The position numbers were made by a program, and so were the translations under genes. A stretch of 64,000 nt of DNA. Source: Clarireedia homoeocarpa (Eukaryota > Ascomycota > Leotiomycetes > Helotiales > Rutstroemiaceae). Under the pieces are notes generated by a model. That model saw only the letters and a list, made by a program, of their open reading frames with translations. It was not told the DNA's origin and ran no database searches. The stretch spans positions 496,001-560,000 of the forward strand of contig LNKV01000016.1 of assembly GCA_001465935.1 (NCBI GenBank). The letters are read 5' to 3'. Each line of letters begins with the position of its first letter. Positions within the stretch are counted from its first letter, which is position 1. Below, in pieces: positions 55,287 to 64,000 of this stretch.

Positions 55287-58200
55287 CTACAACGCCCACT
55301 CTAGCCTATCATCCGCCGCCGTAACAAACGGTTCATCAATCCTCTTGATCGCAAAGTCGCTGCACAGGATACTATTCAACCAAAATCGCCATTCGTTAGC
55401 CCACAACCCTTAAATCCAAATATTCGTACCTCCTACACCCACCACCTATACAAACAAAGGCGAAAGGAAAGGAAAGAAAGGAAAAGGAAAAGGAAAAAGA
55501 CAACATACCAAGCCCCCGCAACTAACCCGTCCAACTCCGCAATCAACGCTTCCCTCTTCGCCCCCTTCACCATCCCCTTACTAATCAACAACTGACACTC
55601 CTTAATCCTCTTCGCCCTTGCAACACCCACTTGATCCATAACCCTCCTGCCCAAACAATCGCTATGAAAAGCATGCTGACACGGGAATACAAAAAACTGT
55701 CTACTCAGCAGCGGCAGCGTACAAACATAGCATTTCTCCCCCGGCTCCACAATCGCATACCGCTGATCCAGCGCCTTAATATCGCTCATGATATGCGACG
55801 CCGTCTGCGCTGACTCGTCCATTTCCTTGCGGAGCAAATCGATATTGCGACTATAGTCCTCAAGGGCGGTGCAAATCTCTTCCTTGAAGTCGTCGATGAC
55901 GACGAAGTCGGGGAAGAAGGGAATCAAGTCTTCGATTTTGAGGAGTTCGCAGCGCTTGAGGAACTCGATGGCCGTTTTTATGCCGTTGGAGTGGGAGATA
56001 ACTTTTTTGGCGACGGCGAGCCAGAGTTTTTTGCGCAGTGGGGGGTTGGAGACGGGGCGGTCGGCGACGAGGGATGCGAGGTCGATTTCGGAGTGGGCGA
56101 GGGCGAGCTCGACGGCTTGGAGGTATTGGCCCATGGTGCTGTAGATGTGGACGCAGGACTGGACGCGGGAGTGTTGGATGCAGAGACGGAGTGCAAAGTC
56201 CGAGTCGAAACTTGGTTCTTCGCCTTGAGACTCGAGGTAGGAGAGGAGCGCCGATTCATCTTTCGACGGATGTGCAGCGTAGATGGAGATTAGAGTGTTG
56301 TGAACGGCAGCGTCGGTGGAGTGTAAGTTGTTAATGACATGGAGGAGGTAACGGACGGCTTGGTTTTGAGAGAGTGGGCCGTGGAAATGTCTATCATAAT
56401 TAAGTAAGGCTGGAATAAGGTTTCGAGGCTTGAGATCAGAGTGCCTCATTAGAATGTCGACGAGGTCAACGGCCACATGTGTCATTAGCCCACTACTATA
56501 TCTGTAGAAAATATCGGGAGCTGTCTGCTTTTTCAGCACGTCCAAAGCCTCCTTCCAGCGCTCCCTCTGGATCCAATAAGAAAGTACGTAGTTGTAGTCA
56601 TTGACAGCGCTGGCAAAGAAAAGCAATTCGTCTTCTCTGCCATGACTGCTAATTATGTCGTAAGTAGTCTTTTTGTTAAGGTCGCTTTTGTATTTGGTGA
56701 CGAAATCTTGGTATTCAGCTCGAATGATGTCTAACTGATTCCTAGTTTGCGTAGGATTAAGATTCTCAGTGAGTTCAGCCTTGGTGATTATGGTATCGTC
56801 AAGAGAATTGAGTTTAGACATGAAGATTTCCACTAGCCAACTGGCAATCATGATTCGTTGCATGACTGAAGACTTTCTGTATGTGGTAATTTTGGTCAGG
56901 AGATACTTCCGTAGTGCATCTTGCTGATCATTATCAACAAAGGTCAAGGCGACTTGTTCAAATGGCTTGCTACTCTTTCCATATACGCCAGCAGCCTCAA
57001 GGTATAATCCTTTGCTGATGAGATAATCACCCGAAGCTGTAGCAACAGCATCTTTTTGTGCTGGACCTTTAGCATAACGGAGAGCCGCATCGAAATGTTC
57101 TGTCTGCAACATGACTTTCCACACATCCCTATCCTCATCAGTGACAACGATTTCATATATCTCTTGGGTAGTGAAGAGCCAAAAGGTGTTCTTCTCTCGA
57201 TCAGCGAAAAGTCCCAAGGCTTGTTGGCCAGGATCCAGGACTACTTGGTCAAATATTACTCTATCATCTAGTCGATTGACAGCAATGACGCGACCACCCA
57301 CCAAGAGTAGAATGTGCCATTGAGTGAGCGCTATGGAATCAATCGAGTCACCAACCGGCTTTCTGCGGCCCGTTGGGCTGTCTAATGCTGGTAATTGAGA
57401 TTTAGGCAACAATTTTGCCTCTCCAAACATCTTGGCACCTAAGTCTGCAGTTGCTGGAGTCGTGATCAACCTCCCATAGTACACACCCTGTGACGAGAGC
57501 CATGCGAAGATGCGGTCTGGGGTGAGATTCTCCACAGAGGCAGAATCGGGTGGGTCTGGTGACACCACAAGAGACGAAGCTGCAGTAGCTGATATTCTGG
57601 ATAGCTCATGGACAGTAGGTTGTTCAGTCTCAAAAAGACGTGTGAAGATGGAAGCCCCTCCCTCATGTGCCACTCGTCCAATCCTGCCTATAAGGTGTAG
57701 AACCCTACTCTGCGTCGTTATGACTACTCTTCGGACATCTCTTGCATCGGCTCTTCCAGTGACAAGATCCACCCATAAGCCGGTGATTGGTGCATCAGGC
57801 AGTCTCATAAGAGCTTTCAAATACTTGTCCTCCTTCCTGTAGAACTCCGTAGCAGTTTCAATATATCCTTCATATATGTTTCCATCCGAAGCTCCAATAA
57901 GTATTTCTCTTGTGGAAGAAGTCGGTAAAGAAGGATTCCATGCTATGCATTCTATGGAAACCCCGCGAAGTCGTGAGAGTGGTCTAGGCTGTCTCGACTG
58001 GGTATGTAGATAGTAGTTCTCTCCTTGCGCGGTACAAATAATCAAATGTGAAGCTGTCGGGTCGAGGAACATACGTCGTATCACCCCAACTTCCGAGGTC
58101 TTTTTAGGCAAATCAATATCTAAGGCAACGGTTAGCACAATAGCAATCAATTGGGACAGTCAAAAACTGTACCATCGATATCTGCAGGGTTGTCCAGGTC

Positions 58201-58389
58201 GATTCGGAGGATCCTGCCATTGGAAAGTGCCAGCACGAGTACATTGTTTGCAACTTGCGCCGCTACAAAGTCTGAGGCTATGGAGAATTGGAGCTGAACC
58301 TTTTCGACATTGAAGATTGGAAGGGCAATCTCATTCAGGTCCTGCATATTTCGTGCGGCTACATAGCCGCTTGATGGGTCGAGAGCCAT
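55287..58389 (-). CDS. VPS18: vacuolar sorting protein VPS18 (PEP3)
   Basis: Exons 58389-58173, 58119-55509 and 55371-55287 with 53- and 137-nt introns give 970 aa. This is a core subunit of HOPS and CORVET tethering complexes in endosome-vacuole fusion. An N-terminal beta-propeller (SNGRILRIDLDNPADID and following) is followed by the Pep3/Vps18 region (GENYYLHTQSRQPRPLSRLR) and clathrin-like helical repeats (YIVLSYWIQRERWKEAL-type). A RING-H2-like finger comes last: CYVCTLPLLSRQFFVFPCQH, then HSDCL. The final exon of 28 codons supplies CILCSDFAIKRIDEPF, which completes the zinc-binding C-terminus. Reading straight on would instead give a Phe/Leu-rich tail that is not part of the family. The start at 58389 gives the usual propeller. 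Confidence 0.95.
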
Positions 58390-61301
58390 CCCGTCGTTAT
58401 GTGAGCTACCTCATGGTCGTTGAGCTCGAGGCTGTAGCTTTGATCATAAGGCTGGCAAGTCATAGAACTAGCTCCAAATGTACGGTGAGCGGGTAATGCG
58501 TAGTGCGCAAGTTATATCTCACGTGTGGAACACTTTCTCATGGTCACATGGTCTCAAAATATGCGGATCCATAACATGTTATAAGTTCGGGGCAGGTGAT
58601 GGAAAGAGCTACACAAGAGAAGCAAAGTATTGCAGCATCTGGTAGTGAAGCAAACAACTCGTCATATCAGTTGCAGTACAGTCTGAGTGATACACAACAT
58701 CGGACAGCATTATGCCATTATCCCGAATGGCCTAATGCCTAATGTAAGAGTAGACAAGTTTAAAGATTGCCGTGAAGCACAGGAGCAATTGAAATTCAAT
58801 TCGATGTCAAACACATCAAATGAAGCTTAATCGACAGACAGGAGGCTGTAGTCTTCCTAGCTAGTTACCTGTCGCCCGACATTCTGCACTTGAACTGAAC
58901 TTAAATTTCTCCATGCGAACAGTCGCATTCTGGACAGCACTACAAAAAGCTAGTATAGTAAGGTTGGCTGGCTGTCTTCCACAGCATAACTGGCCTCGTT
59001 TCTCGCGCATCTTCATCTCCGTTTCTGTGCGGGTTTCCTCGGAGCTTGCGACTACACTCGTGTCACTCTAAGTTGGACCAGTACCAGTGCCGACTACTGT
59101 GGTTTTAGGATCTGCCGTACTACGCCTCTTTCCTCAAAGTCCACCTACCCCTAGACATGCCTACTAGGTCCCCTAGGTCCCTCTCGGGATCTGGTGATGA
59201 TCTGTAAGAAGGGTAGTCCTTGACGTTGAGCTGTCCACGCCGCTGCTCGTTTCACTATTCTGACCGCTGCCATTGGCTTGTCCGTGCGGGCATGTAAACA
59301 CCAACAAACTACGTCAAGTTGCAGGAAACTTCGACTTTAGCTTTTGAAAAGTGTTTTTCTTCGTGTTCGGAGACATCACAGCATGCCATCTTCTCAGTAG
59401 TGATATGATAGAGCCGGTCTATGAACGGCCCCCGCAAAAAGAAAGCAAATCAGAATTTATTTTCTTCAATGCATCACCTGTTCTTCCCTCGAATACCCCT
59501 ATGACTGAGCACGTCGTTATCTCAAAAACCTCGCAATTCCTGGATGCTGATCTAAACATAGGCCCCCAAAAATACGAAGTCTCCGCAAGAAGGCTATAAC
59601 ATAACAATTGTTTTGATATCTGGCTCACTCAGGGGCAGTGAGACTTTCCGGCTACTAAGAAAAACTATCTCGTAAGCCGAAAGCCTCAGACGAACACATG
59701 AGAGAGAACAACAATTGACCTCATGTATAGTGAGTGATGAGAAGAGATGACTATTTTCGTCTTCAGTGGTATGTGTAATGCGTATAAAGAAACACCGTGT
59801 TTGCGTAACTGGTTACATCAAACAGGAAGGAGTTGAAACAAATATACTAGAAACCCAGTCGCAAGTACCGATCATGGCCACCATGCTAAGGAGGAAGGAA
59901 TACCAGCAGAAGCTTTTTTGGGGGTTTTTTGGTTATGGGGATTAACGTAAAGCTCGTCGTTCCCATCAAGGGTACTGGCGACTGACTAACTTGAAAATTT
60001 GGAAACTGATCGTTTCGCACGAGCATTTTCCCAATGCACGACATGTTCCTTATTGCGGCAACCGACGATGCTGTAGTCTGCAGCTAAGCCACCGATGTCC
60101 CAAAAATGGAGCAAATAGTCTGATTGGTTGACAAATGTTTATCTGTGCTTTGGTCCTTGCGAGTTTCATGTGTGTTGATCATAGGCTGACAGGATTGGAG
60201 CGAAAGGATAAACCTCAAACATCAAACAAACGAACGATATCAATAGGGATCAGGCAGAAGGTGGCTGTTAAAGGCCTCTCTCTCTCCTTGCAGCGGCAAA
60301 CTGTCGATGATCATTGATTCATATTTCCAGCAACTTGTCGACGACTATGACTATTTCTGAGGCTTACTTGCCTATCCGTGCTCGCTGGGCTAAGGTCATG
60401 GTTGTCACATCCTCTGCTAGGTTGGGCGTTGCTTTGGGATTTCAATGTGGACTGCACTGCAGACTGCAAAAGCAGCCTTGAGCAATGGGAAGAGGGGATT
60501 TTCACATGCTGCAGGATAAGGTCGCCGCCACCGAAGTGATGGTGCAGATTTAGATTATTCATAGCTTCTAGAGTGATCGAATTTCCCGGCGTGCTCCATG
60601 CCTCTGTCAAGTCAGTCACTTACTACTGTACTTTGTAGAAATCCACATTTACCATTCCGACTTTTCCTTTATTAGGGACTTTTTTGGCCTTGGGCGAAAT
60701 ACCTTTGTGTACGGAGTATACTATGTAGGAAGTATCACGGATATCGGATGGTTAAATGTATTCGCATGAGCAAAAGAAAATGCGAGAGATCCTTGGTAAT
60801 TTCGCATCCAAGTACTTGTACGATCAAAACATCCACCAGAATGTTGAAGATCTTCCCCATCCCCAGGCGATAGAATCTTGTACTGTACGCAATCCCTCAA
60901 GTCCCCTGACGCCGCCGACTATTCCTAGGAGAAATCCGTTTGAAGGCTAAATCATGCTTAGCCAACACCCAGGCATGTATCCGAACCCTTCCCCGGCTGT
61001 TCACGCACGCACAAAATCTTGAAGGCCTGTCATGATTTATTTGGGACGTTTCATAACTTGGGAGATTCCGACTATCAAACGCCCAACTCCTTGCACGAAC
61101 CAATGAAATGCGGTTGATAAAGGTCATGATGAAGAAGGTCCAAGGAAAGAGGAGAAAGAGGAGAGACTGAGGAGACAGAGTGGGAGGATGATGGACAAAT
61201 GAGAGTGATGGGAATATTCCAGATTGTCTGTTTATCTGACTAGATTTGCATGGGAATTTTTATATCTGTTGCCAGCGCATACCTTAGCGATAGAGATGCA
61301 T

Positions 61302-61348
61302 TTGCTGGGTGTGGGCGTGGGCGTGGGTGTGGGTGTGGGTGTGGGTGG
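61302..61348. repeat. GTGGGC/GTGGGT hexamer repeat
   Basis: About seven tandem hexamers, G-rich on the plus strand, near the left edge of the STE11 upstream repeat cluster. Confidence 0.9.
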
Positions 61349-61368
61349 AAGTTGCAGTACAGGATTTG

Positions 61369-61416
61369 ACATATGCGTGAGTACACATATGCGTGAGTAC
61401 ACATATGCGTGAGTAC
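61369..61416. repeat. three perfect 16-bp ACATATGCGTGAGTAC copies
   Basis: Three exact head-to-tail copies of a 16-bp unit containing CATATG and GAGTAC. Confidence 0.95.
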
Positions 61417-61611
61417 CTAAGCAGGCAAATATCAAAGGCGGAGGAAGCTGCAACGGCGAGCAGAAAGAATCCAGCTGACTGCGGGTGGGTGTGGTGCTGT
61501 ACGAAGCACCTACCTATCCTCTTTGCCTATGCGTGAAAATGATCTTCAGAGCTGACAGTGCAAAGCTGTCCAACTCAACGCAACAAGTCAAGATACAACT
61601 CAGCCAGCCGT

Positions 61612-61644
61612 ACGTACAGAGCACGTACAGAGCACGTACAGAGC
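61612..61644. repeat. 11-bp ACGTACAGAGC repeat
   Basis: Three exact copies, with a partial fourth (ACGTAC). Confidence 0.95.
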
Positions 61645-61776
61645 ACGTACTCGGTCTTACTTTACCGGAGAACGTCTCAGACCATCTCGCATCACGAGTT
61701 AGTATCGAGGACTTCCAACGTAGAGATGGTGGATAAGAGCGTAGCGCACAAGTATGAAGTGTATCACCGAGTGGAA

Positions 61777-61836
61777 GTGGCAGTCGCGGTGGCAGTCGCA
61801 GTGGCAGTCGCAGTGGCAGTCGCAGTGGCAGTCAGA
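61777..61836. repeat. 12-bp GTGGCAGTCGCA repeat
   Basis: Five copies, the first and last with one or two changes. The 12-bp length keeps frame and reads as an Ala-Val run, but no gene surrounds it. Confidence 0.95.
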
Positions 61837-62100
61837 GTGGACGTCGGAGTGGATTTGTCTCCGTCGTGTTCGTGAATATCTTCAGTATGGAGTATATGAT
61901 GGAGTACTGTAACTACGGTTTACGAAGTATGGAGTATATTATGGAGTATATTATGGAGTCTTGAATGTTCTATTGTTCTATGTGCTAGAAACGGAAGCCG
62001 GCCCTTTCCGGTTAGCAGCAGAGTCCTTTGTACCAGTACTTGGTACCGGGTATCGGTGTTGGCGTCGGTGAAATGCTGGGGGATTCATAGCAACTTGTTT

Positions 62101-62159
62101 ACTTGGTACGAAGCACATGAGATACTTGGTACGAAGCACACATGAGATACTTGGTACAT
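62101..62159. repeat. 23/25-bp repeat beginning ACTTGGTACGAAGCAC
   Basis: Two copies and a partial third, differing by a 2-bp CA insertion. The TTGGTAC core recurs nearby as GGTACATGGTACACGGTAC. Confidence 0.9.
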
Positions 62160-62684
62160 GGTACACGGTACATAGTACTTGTACAGTACTTTGCAGAAAA
62201 GAACCGTGCACAGTCTCTCGCTCTCGTCAGTCTGCCCACTTTGCTTCCACTCTGCTTCCACTCCTTCGTAGAGCAGCAGAGGCATCAGATAGAACTAATT
62301 CCTGAGCTTTTGGCCCTTGTCCCGATGAAGGCAAGTGGAGGTTGCGCCTCGCGCACCCATGTTCCATGTCTGACCTCTGTCCTTGTCCGCCCATCCTCCT
62401 CTTTTTCCTGCGCTTTCCCTTTTCCAGCCAGGGCCCCACCCATACAAAACCGTAGCGTGGTAGCTTACTTGGGCAGCCGCGTTCGATGGTTTGCTCAGAG
62501 GCGAGACAGAGGCGAGAAAGAGGTACCTGTGTCTCAGAAGTTTTTACCCTTTTGCCTTTTACTTGTGCTCTGCCCACTTTTCACGCTTTCACGCTTTCAC
62601 GCTCGACGCTCGCACGCTGGTGAATTGAATTTCGACTCGAGCGGACAAGACGAGACAAGACCCAAGATCCAAGTTCCCAGATCC

Positions 62685-62713
62685 AAGACCCAAGACCCAA
62701 GACCCAAGACCCA
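62685..62713. repeat. 7-bp AAGACCC repeat
   Basis: Four tandem AAGACCC units within a longer degenerate stretch of ATCCAAG/CCCAAG units. Confidence 0.85.
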
Positions 62714-62991
62714 GGGATCCGCGTGCCTTCCCACCAGCAGCTGCGTACTAAAGTACACAGGACCAAGTACCATACCAAGTACCGTACCAACTACCTCGGA
62801 TCCTCCCTCTGCGTAATTCCCTTGACCAGATCAATCCATCGACCGCTACAAGTACACGGCTCCTTGTCCTTCGTATATCACCTACCAAGTACGAGCCTTC
62901 TCTATATCTATCTATCGCATCTAAATAAGTAGTGCAGTGTCGGTTCCTCGCTCGCTTTGCCATCTTGCTTACAAGTACTTTGTACGCATCC

Positions 62992-63030
62992 GCATCCACA
63001 TCCACATCCACATCCACATCCACTTCCACT
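62992..63030. repeat. CACATC hexamer repeat
   Basis: About five CACATC units passing into CACTTC. Confidence 0.9.
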
Positions 63031-63229
63031 TCCCTCGCTCAAGAACTCCACACCCTTTACGCATACATACATACCTGAACCCACCCCCCCAATCTCCTGC
63101 CAAAAAAAGATCCAAACAAGAAAATAAAGTCGCATCTCCCCCTCATCAGCTCGATCAGCGTAGATCCTGGAAGATCTATATCACCACAAGTAGCGCAGGC
63201 CGACAATATTTGCAATCATCATCCAGCAA

Positions 63230-63265
63230 TTGAGCATTGAGCATTGAGCATTGAGCATTGGCCAC
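63230..63265. repeat. 8-bp GAGCATTG-type repeat
   Basis: Four copies of TTGAGCA(T), followed by degenerate ACATCAA and CCACCAT units to about 63315. Confidence 0.85.
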
Positions 63266-63676
63266 TGAACACTGAGCATCAAACATCAAACATCCACCAT
63301 CCACCATCCAACATTGAGCCTTGAACCCTCCACATAGCACCAGCTTTTGCACATATATCAAAAAAAGCATTTCTCCCATCTTTCCCCTTTCGGTTCTCTG
63401 TTTGAATCGTTTCTCTCCATCGACTCTTGCTTTGAACAAACATCAGCTCTTCCCACCTCGCCTTCGCATATCAACCAAACCACAAATACACTTTGAATTC
63501 AACTCCAACGTTTGACTCCAACGTTTGACTCAACCCGTTTGACTCAAACCAATCACCCGGTCTTCTCAGTCATTTAGTCACTCGGTCTTTCGAGGTTAGC
63601 TCCTGCTACCACTACGACTTTGTGCGTTTTTAATCATTCTTCATGCTTCATGCCTAAATAATTTCCCATCGACATA

Positions 63677-64000
63677 ATGGCAATGCTTGCTTCCAAAGCT
63701 CCCTTCCCAACATCGCTGGGTCCTTCTTCAGCTTCAATCTCTTCAGCTTCGCAACCAACAACCCAGTCAAGTCGCAGGGCACCAGCAATGTTAACCACAA
63801 ACCAAACTTTTGCGAGTCCAACTGAATCCGAGTTTTCGGATGTGGATGGCCCGGAATCTGCGAAGAGATGGGATGAGGATCAGGTCTGCGACTGGCTGAG
63901 AAGCATAAATTGTGCTGATTACGAGAAGTTGTTCAAGAAGAATAATATCAATGGCGAGAACCTGCTGGAAATGGACAAGGCGGTTCTCCAAGAGATGGGA
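63677..64000 (+). CDS. STE11: STE11-type MAP kinase kinase kinase, N-terminal part (cut by window end)
   Basis: The first 108 codons, open to the window end. A Ser/Ala-rich start (MAMLASKAPFPTSLGP) is followed by ESEFSDVDGPESAKRWDEDQ and the beginning of a SAM domain: VCDWLRSINCADYEKLFKKN, then NINGENLLEMDKAVLQEMG. This arrangement is that of the filamentous-fungal STE11 homologue (Neurospora NRC-1). It binds a STE50-like adaptor through SAM and drives the mating/filamentation/pathogenicity MAPK cascade. The kinase domain lies beyond the window. STE50 also has a SAM domain, but its surrounding sequence differs, so STE11 is preferred. The ATG at 63677 is the first in frame after stops. Confidence 0.85.
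   Translation, partial: MAMLASKAPFPTSLGPSSASISSASQPTTQSSRRAPAMLTTNQTFASPTESEFSDVDGPESAKRWDEDQVCDWLRSINCADYEKLFKKNNINGENLLEMDKAVLQEMG

Larger units (their letters stand above)
58390..63676. other. 5.3-kb gene-free, minisatellite-rich region upstream of STE11
   Basis: I find no supported gene on either strand. 58.4-61.2 kb is unique sequence without coding signal. 61.2-63.3 kb has at least nine unrelated tandem repeats (units of 4 to about 25 bp). The last 300 bp before the ATG is C/T- and CAA-rich, as expected of a long 5' leader. Confidence 0.65.

Noticed and set aside
61369..61416. Repeat-spacer look-alike to a CRISPR array
   Set aside because: The copies are directly adjacent without spacers, and this is a eukaryotic genome.
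62142..62816. A 224-codon plus frame upstream of STE11
   Set aside because: It crosses several tandem repeats and has no conserved motif or splice signals; consistent with a chance frame in C-rich DNA.

Overview
This is a window of a filamentous ascomycete (Pezizomycotina) nuclear genome. Protein-coding genes are split by short introns (mostly 48-120 nt, GT..AG with CTAAC/CTAAT-like branch sites). The gene set is purely eukaryotic: TRAPP, HOPS/CORVET, peroxin, spliceosome, RNA polymerase I/III, complex I and urease-maturation genes. Intergenic DNA is rich in microsatellites. The proteins look closest to Leotiomycetes (Botrytis/Sclerotinia-like), but that is an impression from family knowledge and was not tested. 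Exon borders below were worked out by hand from splice sites, reading phase and family conservation.

Layout. 1-15.4 kb is gene-poor: only a HAL4/SAT4-type protein kinase (3439-5088, +) and a disordered protein of unknown function (8330-9804, -), in repeat-rich DNA. 15.4-58.4 kb is gene-dense: RPC19 (+), complex I LYR subunit NDUFA6/B14 (-), an MFS monocarboxylate-type transporter (-), an alpha/beta hydrolase (-), BUD31 (+), a CAMKK/SNF1-activating-type kinase (-), BET5 (+), PEX3 (-), ATG101 (+), a ZNF511-like C2H2 protein (-), an EST1/SMG7-like protein (+), adenosine kinase (-), ribosomal protein uL2/RPL2 (-), a WHIM-like chromatin protein (+), a DUF1770 protein (-), an unknown four-exon gene (+), a DUF7730/F-box-like protein (+), CWC2 (+), UreF (-), a MARVEL protein (+) and VPS18 (-). 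58.4-63.7 kb is again gene-free and full of minisatellites, ending at the first 108 codons of a STE11-type MAPKKK (63677 to the window end).

Most genes are housekeeping and there is no biosynthetic cluster. Recurring themes are mRNA processing (BUD31, CWC2, SMG7-like), membrane traffic and organelle turnover (BET5, VPS18, PEX3, ATG101) and signalling (HAL4-like, CAMKK-like, STE11). Several neighbours are divergent pairs with a short shared promoter (PEX3/ATG101 355 bp, CAMKK/BET5 413 bp, DUF1770/unknown 509 bp) or tight convergent pairs (RPC19/NDUFA6 158 bp, CWC2/UreF 162 bp).

Points worth a second look: a GC-AG intron in ATG101 and a probable second one in UreF; a BUD31 reading frame that runs 22 codons past its usual end, as if the stop codon was lost; a four-nucleotide first exon in RPL2; short terminal exons in VPS18 and ADO1 that single-exon reading misses; an uncertain 5' end in the CAMKK gene; a possible transposon relic at 51.1-52.5 kb; decayed coding-like stretches at 39.4 and 46 kb; and a dense array of unrelated minisatellites upstream of STE11.
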